A stretch of 64,000 nt of DNA from Shewanella chilikensis (GCF_002836945.1 NZ_NIJM01000019.1:1-64000), one strand, 5' to 3'; positions 35,769-45,889 are shown, numbered from the stretch's first letter. Notes: a model not told the origin generated them from the letters alone. Numbers and translations are program-made.

Positions 35769-35802
35769 ACAAACATTTGTTTACGTGACAAACTTTTGTT
35801 AA
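35769..35802. promoter_or_regulatory. Duplicated operator-like palindrome upstream of psuK
   Basis: Two near-identical 15-bp sites, ACAAACATTTGTTTA (35769-35783) and ACAAACTTTTGTTAA (35788-35802), lie 15-48 bp before psuK. Each is a palindrome-like box, and they are 19 bp apart, about two helical turns. A likely target is the HTH of PsuK; this is inference. Confidence 0.5.
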
Positions 35803-36449
35803 CACAATAAACACTATGCCTGAGGCTGGCAAGCGGAATTTAACCCATAATTACAACTTCGTGATCTGCACAGCAATTTTTAACAAGTCGAAGTTTTTAT
35901 AAAAAAACTATAAATTCATAGAGATAGTCCACATTTACCAATATGCGTCTTGTGAGGAAAACAATTAAAATGGCTGAAGTTAACTGTGGTAAGTTTGAGC
36001 GCAACATCTGTTGTATTGTCGTAAATAGCAGGACTCAGTGTTGCTGAATAGCAACCCTGCTAGTGGCCACGTCTGTACCAATGATTGCAACGTCACCAAC
36101 AAAGACACAGATACCTTGATAGCCATTTGGAGACAACCAAGCCTGCGACCCTTTTTCGCATCAAAGTAACAGAGCTCTGATGAGACATAGAAAAATGGCG
36201 GGTTTTCTCAATAGGTTATATTATACCTTTCCATATCAGGACTTATTCAGTCACGAAAATGAAGAATATATACACCTTTCGCAGTTCGTGTCGGCAACAC
36301 GTCAGTCGTCTGATTACACGCCCATAGTCTTGTTATAACCCTCAGACACTAAGCGATATAATTTAACTGGGGACAAGTTTCCGGGAAGGCTAAACTTCCA
36401 TCAGGAATAATATTAAGTAACTGCTTTAAAAGCTTATTACTGAGGATAT
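35803..36449. other. Long AT-richer intergenic region before the Cache/PAS sensor
   Basis: About 650 bp with no established gene, between divergent psuK and the sensor gene. A perfect -10 hexamer TATAAT lies at 36357-36362, 88 bp before the sensor start, without a clear -35. A 25-codon frame (35970-36047) is listed separately. No riboswitch could be recognised by eye. Confidence 0.4.
35970..36047 (+). CDS. Possible Cys-rich microprotein (25 aa), unverified
   Basis: ATG at 35970 follows GAGGAAAA at about 9-12 bp and opens a 25-codon frame with five Cys (ending RTQCC). It is too short to be convincing on its own and may be chance. It lies alone in the large gap between psuK and the sensor gene. 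Confidence 0.12.
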   Translation: MAEVNCGKFERNICCIVVNSRTQCC

Positions 36450-39041
36450 ATGCAAGGGAACCAGGCGAAGCAACAATCCAACCCATTACCTTGGCTTCCC
36501 GGCTGGTTGAAACGCCTGCCGGTTAAATTTGCCCTCAGCCAGTTAATTATCAGCGCTCTTATCGTTATCAGTACTGTACTTGTACTGCTCAGCATCCAAC
36601 GTAACCAGTTGCTTAGCCAACAAAGAGCATTGAACCAAAGTTATGGGCAAGTCGTTACCGCAAGACTGCAGGAAGTTACCTCTCAAATAGAAAGCCTGGT
36701 CAGTACTATGGCGAACCTAGGGGCTCTGTATCGTGGCAACGAATTTGCACTTCAGGCCAGTATCAAATCCGTGTTGGAATTAGATACCCAAAAGGAAATG
36801 ATTACCGGCGGCGGTATTTGGCCCGAACCAAGAGCTTTTGAACCGGGAAAAATTCTTGACAGCCTCTTCTGGTATCGAAACGGCTATGGCGAATTGCAGC
36901 AACTCAACAGTTATAATGAACAACCCCAACAAGGTTACCATAACGAAGATTGGTATAAACCGACACGCTTTTTCCCGGCAGACAGAACCTTCTGGTCGAG
37001 TGCCTATCGTGACCCTTACACTGCAGAAGCCATGGTCACGGCGTCTGTTCCTATTTGGCAAGATCACGAATTTATCGGTGCCGCCACTGTAGACATTAGC
37101 CTGGGTGGCCTTAACCGCTTCTTTAGAGGCGCCCTGAAAGATCTGAGTGGTTATGTGTTTGCCCTTGATTATCGCAACCATTTACTCGCGTCACCCTGGG
37201 AAGATGAGTTTCAAGACAACACTCAAGAAAAGCCACTGAGTTTAGATGGTTTTCACCGTTTGGAACGCCTTTTCCCAGAGTTCCAATTTGTTGGTGAAGC
37301 GCTTCGCAATGCAGATCAAGTACTTATCCAACAGGCAAACCAACACAAAGCCTTTAGCAATCAACAATTGAAATCCTTGTTGGGGAAACGTGATGAAACA
37401 GATGCTGCATTACTCAACACGATAATCAATAACTCAGCCAGAGAATGGCCCGCAAATGCCAAACTTTTATTAACTCAAGAACTTAATCAAGACCCTTTGC
37501 TCAAGGAACCCGCACTGGTTTCGGTATTTTTGATGCCAAAGACCTATTGGAAAATAGTGATAGTTACGCCACTGTCCTCGCTCAAGGAAGATGCAACCTT
37601 AATAGCCGGTAAAGTGGGTATCTATCTTGTTGCAATTCAACTGTTGGCACTATTACTGCTGTTTCTGGTTCAGCATAGGTTATTTATTAAACCTATTAGC
37701 CGTATGGCCGAAGCGCTAAGAGAAAACAACCCTGCCCGTTTGGAGTTGGATGCCAGAGATAGAGAAGATGAACTGGGGATATTAGCCGACAGCTTTATCT
37801 CCCGTACCCGGCAGTTGGAAACAACTATGGCTAGCCTGGACGCCAGTAACCTGGCATTGGAGCAACAGCTGGAAGTGCAATATAAAGCCCAACAAATCCT
37901 AAAAATACGTACTGAGCAGCTAAACGCCTTAATGAATCACTCACAAAATATAATATATATCAAAGATTTGACTGGGAAATACACACTAGTTAATGATAAG
38001 TACTGCGAAATAACCGCCCATGAACGCGATCAATTTATCGGCGCCAATGATAATCAGGTATTTCCGCTTGGCTTGGCGCAAATATACCAGGCCAATGATA
38101 AAAGAGTGATAAACAATCACAGTCCGTTCTGCTCTGAAGAACCCATAGCAACCCCTCTGGGAGATGTGACATTTCAAGTAACCCGCTTCCCAATTCGAGA
38201 TGAATTTGCAGAGATTTGCGGCATAGGCGCCATAGCATTTGACCTTTCCAGCCACAAGCGACAAGAGCAACAACTGGAACAGGCCCTGGAATTGCAGGTT
38301 GATCTCAATAAACGTAACAAACGTACCATCCAACAACAGCAGCAACAGCTTGAGCAATTGGAAACCCTGTTGCAACAAGCTCAAAGCAAGTCCCAGTTAC
38401 TCAGCCTCAGCACAACATTGATGCAGGAACAGGAGTTGCAACTCCCCAATTTATTTGGTCAGCTCATCTGTGAGCTGTCTAGCACTTTTGATCACTTGGG
38501 ATCCCAACTGTTCGAGCCTGACATCGGCGAAATACAAAAAGAGTCCAAAGAGCTTATCTTGACTGAATCAGCCAGATTACGACATCTTTTGGCCTTGGTT
38601 AACCATCCTCAAACAGAAGTCAAAGCGCTCTACTTCGACGAGTTTTTCTTCCATATGCAAGCTCTGTTAGCACCTGCATTTACTGAAACCAATGTTGAAA
38701 TTAGAGCAATTATTGAGCAAAAACTTCTGCCTGGTGCCAAGCCATGGCAATTATTATTGCTCTTCTACCCTTTGCTGAGACAAATATTACATGATACTCC
38801 TCAAGGTTCATGCATCACACTCAACGCCACCAAAATGGACGAACATCATTTCGAGACGACGCTAACCAACAGAAGGGAAACCGATCCTGAGTCTGCAGCG
38901 AAAGAGCACAGTGCAACAGATTCCCTTATCAGCTTACAAGATTACGTTAGATTAAAGTTACGTGGGGAGATGACCCTAAGTGTCGATAATGACAAACACT
39001 GCTATATCAGGCTAGTTTTACCTTTAGAGTCAATAAGTTAA
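36450..39041 (+). CDS. Cache-HAMP-PAS transmembrane sensor with degenerate kinase-like C-terminus
   Basis: The 863-aa protein has membrane helices at about residues 28-50 and 387-411 flanking a periplasmic double-Cache domain (WYRNGYGELQQL, WYKPTRFF, WSSAYRDPYTAEAMVT). HAMP follows (about 412-465), then a coiled coil and a PAS domain (about 490-600: NIIYIKDLTGKYTLVNDKYCEI). After a long Gln-rich coiled coil, the last 230 residues occupy the place of a histidine kinase, but no H-box or N/G ATP-binding motifs are visible. It is probably a signalling protein without kinase activity, or a very diverged kinase. No response regulator is adjacent. GAGG precedes the ATG. Confidence 0.8.
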   Translation: MQGNQAKQQSNPLPWLPGWLKRLPVKFALSQLIISALIVISTVLVLLSIQRNQLLSQQRALNQSYGQVVTARLQEVTSQIESLVSTMANLGALYRGNEFALQASIKSVLELDTQKEMITGGGIWPEPRAFEPGKILDSLFWYRNGYGELQQLNSYNEQPQQGYHNEDWYKPTRFFPADRTFWSSAYRDPYTAEAMVTASVPIWQDHEFIGAATVDISLGGLNRFFRGALKDLSGYVFALDYRNHLLASPWEDEFQDNTQEKPLSLDGFHRLERLFPEFQFVGEALRNADQVLIQQANQHKAFSNQQLKSLLGKRDETDAALLNTIINNSAREWPANAKLLLTQELNQDPLLKEPALVSVFLMPKTYWKIVIVTPLSSLKEDATLIAGKVGIYLVAIQLLALLLLFLVQHRLFIKPISRMAEALRENNPARLELDARDREDELGILADSFISRTRQLETTMASLDASNLALEQQLEVQYKAQQILKIRTEQLNALMNHSQNIIYIKDLTGKYTLVNDKYCEITAHERDQFIGANDNQVFPLGLAQIYQANDKRVINNHSPFCSEEPIATPLGDVTFQVTRFPIRDEFAEICGIGAIAFDLSSHKRQEQQLEQALELQVDLNKRNKRTIQQQQQQLEQLETLLQQAQSKSQLLSLSTTLMQEQELQLPNLFGQLICELSSTFDHLGSQLFEPDIGEIQKESKELILTESARLRHLLALVNHPQTEVKALYFDEFFFHMQALLAPAFTETNVEIRAIIEQKLLPGAKPWQLLLLFYPLLRQILHDTPQGSCITLNATKMDEHHFETTLTNRRETDPESAAKEHSATDSLISLQDYVRLKLRGEMTLSVDNDKHCYIRLVLPLESIS

Positions 39042-39380
39042 AAAGAAACAGTATATTAAGGAGTTTATATTAACCCAGAGTATTTAACCAAGCACCCTGA
39101 GTTAATAAATAGTTCATCGCAGATTATCGTGTGGACTGGAAATAAAAACGGTTGGAAAGTTATTGTTTAGTCGCCTATGGTGGTCAAGTTAATTTGACCA
39201 GTGTCTTAAAAACTCTCTGCATGGCATAGTTGCTTCAGCAGTTCATCCGTTGCACACCTGCCGAATGGAAGGGATGAACAACAAAATCAAACTGCTGAAG
39301 CAATGGGCTAAAGCTAACGGGATACCGAATACTTCTTTGTGAAAGTCAGAGCGGCATTCCCCGGAGTTCCGCTATTAATC
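39042..39380. other. Intergenic region with nested inverted repeats
   Basis: 339 bp without a gene between the sensor and DUF3466 genes. It has a 7-bp palindrome, TGGTCAA/TTGACCA (39181-39200), possibly the sensor 3' end, and the bulged long hairpin described separately. A short frame MNNKIKLLKQW at 39274 ends after 22 codons. Confidence 0.5.
39230..39303. repeat. Long bulged hairpin (14-bp plus 8-bp inverted repeats)
   Basis: TTGCTTCAGCAGTT (39230-39243) is perfectly inverted at 39290-39303, and the overlapping GTTCATCC (39241-39248) is inverted at 39272-39279. One arm has a 10-nt bulge. The structure has no T-run and does not look like a terminator; it may be a mobile-element remnant or a folded-DNA recombination site. 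Confidence 0.6.
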
Positions 39381-41237
39381 TTAAATTTTACGTCTACGCC
39401 ACCAGATCAGCGGCAGCAATGCTAACCAACCAAAACTGGCGGCACCAGAACGCTCAAATGGCTTATTGATATCATCGTCGTCCACCTGAGTACAGGCTTC
39501 ACCATTGCTATTAGGCTTAAGTACCACCATACGCGGTAGATAAGAAGTCACTGGCTGACCGTTACCATTAAGCTCAAACAGCGGCTTGCCATTGTCACCT
39601 ACTACCAAATTACCTTTATCATCGAACTGGTAAGAAGGCTTACGGATAAAGGCGGTACCTACTATGGTACCGTCCTCATTGATACTGTTGGCTTCCACCA
39701 CGACTATGTCAGTATTGTAGGTCAAAGTTTTGCCTGAACCGTCCTCAACACTCACTTCATGACGTTTCCAGTTACCTTCGGCATCTTTCTCATAGCCTTT
39801 GGATTCACAGGTCAACAGCTTATTGAGATTACTGAACTCACCGGACTCTTTATCAAACAGGAAGCCTACTTTCGGCCTTGGTTTATCTTTGTCATGGGTT
39901 GACTCAATATAACCTACTACCTGTCCCTTGTTGTTGATATCTCTAGGCTTGCTGGAGAGATCAGACATAGTGTTGTAGAAATCGTTGGGCGTAACCGGCT
40001 TGGTCTCAGGGTTATTGGTATCGTAGATGAAGAACTTATCGCGGATATAACCTTGGATATACTTGTTGTAGCTACCGACCAAGAGCCCAGCGTCATTGAT
40101 ATCATAGGCAATGGAATTGCGCACATCGTCATCAACAACCGGGATCCAGTGGTACTTGTATTCACCATTGGCATCTTGACTCCAATAGGCCGCATCCATT
40201 CTCAGGTTATCTGTATCACCATTACGGTAAACATGAGAGCGTCCGGCGACAACTCCAGCGTTGTTCAGCCCCAATCCCTGAGCAGTAAAGGTATACTCTG
40301 AATCACCGGGAGTCAGACCAAGTGGCAGCTCAGTCCCGGTAACCGCGCCATTTTCGTATTGCCAGACATAGGCACGCATCTGGTACTGGATATTGCGGGT
40401 GTTGTTGGCATTTGGATATTTTTCCCGCTGCAAACACACATCCAGCGGCAGCGTGTTATCACTACCCAGACAGGCAGCAACTCGCTCTGCCCCATATTTA
40501 CTGATGGCAGTGCTGGCATAACCGGCAATCTGGTTTTTACTGTTGATCGCAGAAGCCATAGACCAACCACCGAGTTCCGCTGTCTTGTCGTCTTTGATAT
40601 AAGTGGTATAAGGCGGCAGCAGCGGCACTTCAGTACTGCCATCTTTAACAAAACCGCGCTGTTCAAAGTCACGGTAATACCAGTAGTCCTGCCCTTCGGT
40701 TTCCCCGGTATAGTCAACCTTCTTCTCTTTACCCGTCATGGCGCCGACTCGAATACCGGCATCATTGATGTCATAGAGGAAACTATCAACCGAGTTGACG
40801 CTTGTAGGATCGGCAGGGTCGGTATCCGCAGGCGGTGTGCTACCGTTGATACTCTCAAAATTAGGCGTCCACGGACTCACAGGATCGTTTTCCTGGGAGT
40901 TGAAGGTGAAATTATTGGCAATGATGGGTTTATTAATGGAATAAGTGATCTTTTCCTCGGGAGCGATACCATCTTCAATGTCGATAATGCCGTCATCATT
41001 ATCCACATCCGAGGTGCTGAGCTTTTTCTTGCCCTTGGCCACAGCTATGGCTTCATTATTGGCATTAACGCCCATACCATAACCGGTGCGAGTATCGGCC
41101 AGATTACCTTTGAGGTCATATTCATCTAGGTTAACGACTTCATAGACAGGAGCCGCCTGCGATACCTGTAATACACTGATAACCCCCATGGCCACCAATG
41201 ACAGCGCACTATTCAACTTCATTAATTTGATTCCCAT
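39381..41237 (-). CDS. DUF3466 family exported protein with GlyGly-CTERM-like anchor
   Basis: The 618-aa protein has a signal peptide (cleavage near residue 28, after VSQA) and the repeated Asn/Gly 'INDAGxxVG' blocks typical for DUF3466, for example YDINDAGIRVGAMTGKE and ININGKGQVVGYI-like repeats, probably beta-propeller blades. The C-terminus, SGAASFGWLALLPLIWW then RRRK, has the small-residue, hydrophobic, basic layout of GlyGly-CTERM tails cleaved by rhombosortase. It starts 13 bp after uup, so it is the last gene of the rlmKL operon. A second ATG five codons in is possible. Confidence 0.88.
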   Translation of the reverse strand: MGIKLMKLNSALSLVAMGVISVLQVSQAAPVYEVVNLDEYDLKGNLADTRTGYGMGVNANNEAIAVAKGKKKLSTSDVDNDDGIIDIEDGIAPEEKITYSINKPIIANNFTFNSQENDPVSPWTPNFESINGSTPPADTDPADPTSVNSVDSFLYDINDAGIRVGAMTGKEKKVDYTGETEGQDYWYYRDFEQRGFVKDGSTEVPLLPPYTTYIKDDKTAELGGWSMASAINSKNQIAGYASTAISKYGAERVAACLGSDNTLPLDVCLQREKYPNANNTRNIQYQMRAYVWQYENGAVTGTELPLGLTPGDSEYTFTAQGLGLNNAGVVAGRSHVYRNGDTDNLRMDAAYWSQDANGEYKYHWIPVVDDDVRNSIAYDINDAGLLVGSYNKYIQGYIRDKFFIYDTNNPETKPVTPNDFYNTMSDLSSKPRDINNKGQVVGYIESTHDKDKPRPKVGFLFDKESGEFSNLNKLLTCESKGYEKDAEGNWKRHEVSVEDGSGKTLTYNTDIVVVEANSINEDGTIVGTAFIRKPSYQFDDKGNLVVGDNGKPLFELNGNGQPVTSYLPRMVVLKPNSNGEACTQVDDDDINKPFERSGAASFGWLALLPLIWWRRRKI

Positions 41238-41250
41238 TATAATTTTGTGC

Positions 41251-43164
41251 TCACTTCATTGACTCGAGTTCTTCCCAACGCTCGAAGTAAGCCTCCAGTT
41301 GCTGTTCTTTCTCTGCCAACTGTTGCAATTCGCTGCTCACAATCGCTTGATCCTGCGAATAAAAGTCCGGCTGATTGACGCGCTCCTGCAGCTGTTCCAG
41401 CTCCTGCTCCAGTGTTTCCATCAAGGCAGGTAAAGCATCCAACTCACGCTGAAGCTTATAGGAAAGCTTTTTGGCTGTCTTGGGTTCTGCAGTTTTTTGC
41501 GGCGCAACCTCCTGTTTGACAGGCTTAACCGCCTCAGGTTCCTCAGCATCGCGATAGAAATGTGCCCCTTGGGCAACCGCATCCTGATAGCCGCCGACAT
41601 ATTCACTCCAACGACCATTGCCGCTGAACCACCAGGAACTGGTGACTGTATTATCAATAAAGGCCCGGTCATGACTGACAAGCAGCAAAGTGCCTTCATA
41701 TTCAGTGAGCAGAGACTCTAGCAATTCCAGTGTCTCTATATCAAGATCATTTGTCGGTTCATCGAGAATGATAAGGTTGGCCGGCCTAAGCAACAACCTG
41801 GCCAGCAGCAAACGGTTCTTCTCTCCACCACTGAGCGCCTTGACCGGTGTGCGTGCACGCATAGGCGAAAACAAAAAGTCCTGCAGATAACTGAGGATAT
41901 GCCTGTCTTTACCGTTGACAGTAACAGTGCTCTTACCCTCACCGACATTTTCTTCCACCGTCTTTTCCGGATCCAAGGCTTCACGGTATTGGTCAAAGTA
42001 GGCGACTTCCAGCTTGGTGCCTGTCTTGATTTCACCACTTTGCGGCGCCAACTGACCGATCAACAACTTGATAAGCGTGGATTTACCGCAACCGTTGGGG
42101 CCAATCAGCGCGATGCGATCGCCACGCATCACATTGGTGGAAAAGTCCCGCACCAAGTCCTTATCTGCTAGGTTGTAATTGAGATCCTGCACCTCAAACA
42201 CCAACTTGCCGCTGCGATCGGCTTCAGACACCTGCATTCTGGCATTGCCCTGGCGCTCCAGGCGGGCCCGGCGCTCCATTCTCAAGGCCTTGAGAGCCCT
42301 GACCCGGCCTTCATTACGGGTACGGCGAGCCTTAATCCCCTGACGGATCCACACCTCTTCCTCGGCGAGTTTCTTGTCAAAGTGCGCATTTTGCTCGGCC
42401 TCAACCCTGAGCCACTCCTGCTTACCATCGAGATAACTCTGGTAATCACCTGGCCAGGAGGTAACCACTCCGCGGTCCAGATCGACTATGCGGGTAGCTA
42501 TCTTCTGAATAAAGCCACGGTCGTGACTGATAAAGGCGATGGCGCCCTTATATCCCAACAGAAACTGTTCCAACCATTCTATGGTGTCGATATCCAGGTG
42601 GTTGGTTGGCTCATCGAGCAGTAACAAATCCGGCTCACTCACCAAGGCTCTGGCCAGGGCAACTTTACGTTGCCAGCCGCCGGAGAGTTCAGACAGAGGT
42701 TTATCCGGGTCCAACCCCAGCAGCCGACAGTTTTGCTGAATACGGTTGTCGAGCTGCCAACCATCGAAGTGATCCAACTTGGATTGCAACCGCTCGAGGT
42801 TTTTCAGCATTTTCTCGAGCGCTTCACCCTGGGCCTTGGCCATAGACTGCGACAGTTGATGGTATTCTTCGAGCAGTTGGCCCACATCGGCCAAACCGGC
42901 GGCAATATAAGAATAGACAGTGCCCTGTTCCGCTTTGGGAGGGTCCTGTTGCAGGCGACTGACTTTCACATCGGTGGCGATATTGAACTCACCATCATCG
43001 AGCAGGACTTCTCCTGCCAAGACCTTCAATAGGCTGGACTTGCCGGCGCCATTACGGCCGACAATACAGACCCGCTCGCCAGCTTCAATACTGAAATCTG
43101 CCTGCTGCAGCAGAGGGGTATAACCATAGGCAAGCGAGCCATTATTGATACGAACCAGACTCAC
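41251..43164 (-). CDS. uup: ABC-F ATPase Uup
   Basis: The 637-aa cytoplasmic protein has two ABC domains (Walker A GRNGAGKSS near residue 40 and GPNGCGKST near residue 355; signatures LSGGWQRKVALA and LSGGEKNRLLLA) and no membrane segments, as in ABC-F proteins that act on ribosomes. The C-terminal coiled coil (about 560-637), DNA-binding in E. coli Uup, is present. Start is GTG at 43164 with AGGAG at good spacing, one base after the glutaredoxin-like gene stop. Confidence 0.94.
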   Translation of the reverse strand: MSLVRINNGSLAYGYTPLLQQADFSIEAGERVCIVGRNGAGKSSLLKVLAGEVLLDDGEFNIATDVKVSRLQQDPPKAEQGTVYSYIAAGLADVGQLLEEYHQLSQSMAKAQGEALEKMLKNLERLQSKLDHFDGWQLDNRIQQNCRLLGLDPDKPLSELSGGWQRKVALARALVSEPDLLLLDEPTNHLDIDTIEWLEQFLLGYKGAIAFISHDRGFIQKIATRIVDLDRGVVTSWPGDYQSYLDGKQEWLRVEAEQNAHFDKKLAEEEVWIRQGIKARRTRNEGRVRALKALRMERRARLERQGNARMQVSEADRSGKLVFEVQDLNYNLADKDLVRDFSTNVMRGDRIALIGPNGCGKSTLIKLLIGQLAPQSGEIKTGTKLEVAYFDQYREALDPEKTVEENVGEGKSTVTVNGKDRHILSYLQDFLFSPMRARTPVKALSGGEKNRLLLARLLLRPANLIILDEPTNDLDIETLELLESLLTEYEGTLLLVSHDRAFIDNTVTSSWWFSGNGRWSEYVGGYQDAVAQGAHFYRDAEEPEAVKPVKQEVAPQKTAEPKTAKKLSYKLQRELDALPALMETLEQELEQLQERVNQPDFYSQDQAIVSSELQQLAEKEQQLEAYFERWEELESMK

Positions 43165-43165
43165 A

Positions 43166-43396
43166 TTATGCTCCTGTAAAGCGTTTTACTTGCTGTTCAT
43201 CGAAGGGCCAACAGAGTTCCTCACCCAAGCTGTTGGCCAGCACAGGAATAAGCACGCCATAGCGCTCGGCAAGCGTTTCTTGCTCGCAAATATCCTGAGT
43301 GCGATAACGAATATTAAGGCCATCAAGCAAGGTCATGGCCAACTCACACAGATGGCAACCATCTGTGTGGTATAGGGTCAATGGCGTCTCAGGCAT
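43166..43396 (-). CDS. Glutaredoxin-family (DUF836) small thiol protein
   Basis: The 76-aa protein has the thioredoxin-fold start [15 protein letters not shown] with a CHLC redox pair and a cis-Pro-like VLIPVLAN segment. It lies between rlmKL (8-bp overlap) and uup (1-bp gap) in the same operon. Its partner is unknown; the same gene sits in this place in related bacteria, to my knowledge. Confidence 0.88.
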   Translation of the reverse strand: MPETPLTLYHTDGCHLCELAMTLLDGLNIRYRTQDICEQETLAERYGVLIPVLANSLGEELCWPFDEQQVKRFTGA

Positions 43397-45518
43397 GGGT
43401 GATCAACCAAGTATTATGAATATGCGGATTGCGCTTGTAATCCATTGGCAGCATCTGGGCATCCATATTGGTGACTGACATGCCCTGAGCCGCCATGGCC
43501 TCGCTATCCATTTTGAACTTACGTTTGTTGTTGGAAAAGATTATCTCTCCGCCCGGATTGAGCAGTTTGAATAGATCAGACAACAACTTGACGTGATCGC
43601 GCTGCACATCGAACGAGTCTTCCATCCGTTTGGAGTTGGAGAAGGTTGGTGGATCAATAAAGATAAGATCGAACTTGCGGTCACAATCGCGGATCCATTG
43701 CAGGCAGTCGCCCTGCTCGAAACGATACTGTTTGCCAATCAAACCATTGAGCACAAAGTTATCCTTGGCCCAGTTAAGATAGGTATTGGACATATCCACA
43801 GTCGTGACCGACTTGGCACCGCCAAGCCCGGCGTGCACCGATGCGGTTCCCGTATAAGCGAATAGGTTGAGTACGTCACGGCCATTGGCTTTACTGCCTA
43901 CCAGTTTGCGAATAAGCCTGTGATCGAGAAATAAGCCGGTATCCAGATAGTCGGTTAGGTTAAGTTTGAAACGGGCACCATACTCCTGAGTCACCAGCTC
44001 CAGCTTTTCTTTGTCGAGCCGTTGATACTGATTTGTGCCTTTCTGCCGCTCGCGGGTCTTGAGGATGATCTTGTCCGGCTCAACACCTATGGCGCCGGGC
44101 AAAGACAGGAGCACATCAGTCAAACGTCGCTTACTGACGGCTTCAGGTATGCTGGCAGGCGCTGCATACTCTTGGATCACCACATATTCCAGATACTTGT
44201 CGATAGCGACATTATATTCAGGAATATCTGCATCATAGAGGCGATAACTGTCGATCCCCTCTTTACGGGCCCACTTATCGAGCTGTTTCAGATTCTTTTT
44301 CACCCGGTTGGCAAAGGCACTGGCGATGTCACTGACCTCAGCCCCTGACTGCTCGGCTGCTACAGCTGCCCTGCGGGTGGAATTGGCATGCAGGGTATAG
44401 AGGTTAAAGGCGCACTCCAGTGCCCCGTTGAACATCTTCATCTGCTTGTCGGCCTTGAGCTTAAGCGATGAGATCAATTCGATATCACTGCATAGCAAGG
44501 CCACTTGCCAGCCACCGAACTCACGCTTGAGCTTGTCGCCAAACTGATAGTAAAGCTGCAACAAGGAGGAGACATTGCCCAAACGCTCGCCATAAGGCGG
44601 GTTGGAGATCAATAAGCCTTTGTCCAGCGGTGGCGTGATATTGAGAGCATTGGCAACACTGAACTCAATCAGTTCACTGACACCGGCGCTCTTGGCATTA
44701 CGTTTGGCCAGCGCCACCATGCGCGAGTCTATGTCCGAGCCGAAGAACTTCACTTCACAACGGTTCTTGCCTATGGTGGCGCGCGCCTTGGCTTCCTCTA
44801 CTATGTTTTGCCAAAGTTTGGCGTCATGGCGATGCCAGTGCTCAAAACCAAAGCGACTGCGTTGCAGCCCCGGGGCCATATCGGCAGCAATCATAGCCGC
44901 CTCAATCAACACTGTGCCGCTGCCACAAAATGGATCCAGCAAAGGTGTTTGTTTATCCCATTGGGCCCGGGCCAACATGTTGGCGGCAAGGTTCTCTTTT
45001 AATGGCGCCTCACCTGTACCGCTGCGATAGCCACGTTGATGCAGCGCCGGGCCGGAGAAGTTCAGCGCTATAGTTACCTGACCGTTACGATAATGGGCAT
45101 CGATTTTGAAGTCGGCATCGACACGTTGCACATTGGGGCGGTTGAGATCATCTTCGCGGAAGCGATCCACTACAGCATCTTTAATCTTGAGGGCGCCGAA
45201 CTGGGTGTTCTTGATAAACCCGCCCATACCGTGAAAGTCGATACTAAAGGTACAACGGTTATCAAAGTGGCTCGGCCAATCGATACAGAAGGCCGCATTA
45301 TAGAGCTGTTCGGCGGAATCACAGGGACCGCGATGCAATATAAGTAGAATACGGCTTGCCAGTCTGGTCCAAAGGGTAATGCGGTATGCCTGCTCCAGTG
45401 GACAGGAGAAATAGACCCCGGCCAAACTTTCCTTAACCTCAAGCGCACCGAACTCGCGCAGTTCCTGCGCCAAAGCATATTCAAACCCCTTGGGGGCCGC
45501 CGCAAAAAAATTCAACAT
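43389..45518 (-). CDS. rlmL: Bifunctional 23S rRNA methyltransferase RlmKL (m2G2445 and m7G2069)
   Basis: The 709-aa protein combines two methyltransferases that modify helix 74 of 23S rRNA. The N-terminal half has a THUMP domain (about 50-155) and RlmL catalytic motifs [14 protein letters not shown] and [10 protein letters not shown]. The C-terminal half has a PUA-like and Rossmann domain with [13 protein letters not shown] and [11 protein letters not shown] (RlmK). Length and order match E. coli RlmKL (702 aa). First gene of the rlmKL-grx-uup-DUF3466 operon. Confidence 0.95.
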   Translation of the reverse strand: MLNFFAAAPKGFEYALAQELREFGALEVKESLAGVYFSCPLEQAYRITLWTRLASRILLILHRGPCDSAEQLYNAAFCIDWPSHFDNRCTFSIDFHGMGGFIKNTQFGALKIKDAVVDRFREDDLNRPNVQRVDADFKIDAHYRNGQVTIALNFSGPALHQRGYRSGTGEAPLKENLAANMLARAQWDKQTPLLDPFCGSGTVLIEAAMIAADMAPGLQRSRFGFEHWHRHDAKLWQNIVEEAKARATIGKNRCEVKFFGSDIDSRMVALAKRNAKSAGVSELIEFSVANALNITPPLDKGLLISNPPYGERLGNVSSLLQLYYQFGDKLKREFGGWQVALLCSDIELISSLKLKADKQMKMFNGALECAFNLYTLHANSTRRAAVAAEQSGAEVSDIASAFANRVKKNLKQLDKWARKEGIDSYRLYDADIPEYNVAIDKYLEYVVIQEYAAPASIPEAVSKRRLTDVLLSLPGAIGVEPDKIILKTRERQKGTNQYQRLDKEKLELVTQEYGARFKLNLTDYLDTGLFLDHRLIRKLVGSKANGRDVLNLFAYTGTASVHAGLGGAKSVTTVDMSNTYLNWAKDNFVLNGLIGKQYRFEQGDCLQWIRDCDRKFDLIFIDPPTFSNSKRMEDSFDVQRDHVKLLSDLFKLLNPGGEIIFSNNKRKFKMDSEAMAAQGMSVTNMDAQMLPMDYKRNPHIHNTWLITHA

Positions 45519-45760
45519 GAACTAACCAGATAGCAAAGCAAAAATGAATGGCGCATTATAACCACTGTTCCCGGTAAAAGATAAAAACTTCCGTTTTCAG
45601 TACCGCTTTTCTATCTACTATAGCGAAATTGTTTGAGTTGTAATCAATGGGGTTAATCTTCACGCACAGATGAATCAAATTTGAACACTCAATGGCATTT
45701 TGATGATTTGTCCTTGCATTGCCGCGTCTTGGTCGCTATAGTCCACCCCGCTTTGACGGA

Positions 45761-45849
45761 CACCGGATGGAGCAGCATGATAGCTAGTCGGGTTCAGTTA
45801 CTTAAGAGAGCCTCGAAGGTTGTCGGTTTGTATCCAGTGCCGCAAGCAA
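45761..45849 (+). pseudogene. Decayed initiator-tRNA copy
   Basis: It starts like the fMet tRNA (GGATGGAGCAGCATG) and keeps D-arm and T-arm traces, but the anticodon region is replaced by a longer insert (GTTCAGTTACTTAAGAGAGC) and the acceptor no longer pairs. The insert is related to that of the three downstream copies. It is 41 bp upstream of the first intact tRNA. Confidence 0.75.
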
Positions 45850-45889
45850 TTCCTTAATTATGAATTCAAACTGATTAGTACAATTCGGA

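Noticed and set aside
36100-36240. Riboswitch (for example c-di-GMP type) before the sensor gene
   Set aside because: Some G/C-rich pairing is visible, but no conserved core of a known class could be found.
39274-39342. Transposase fragment (MNNKIKLLKQW...)
   Set aside because: The frame ends after 22 codons and could not be tied to a transposase family; only the inverted repeats are solid.
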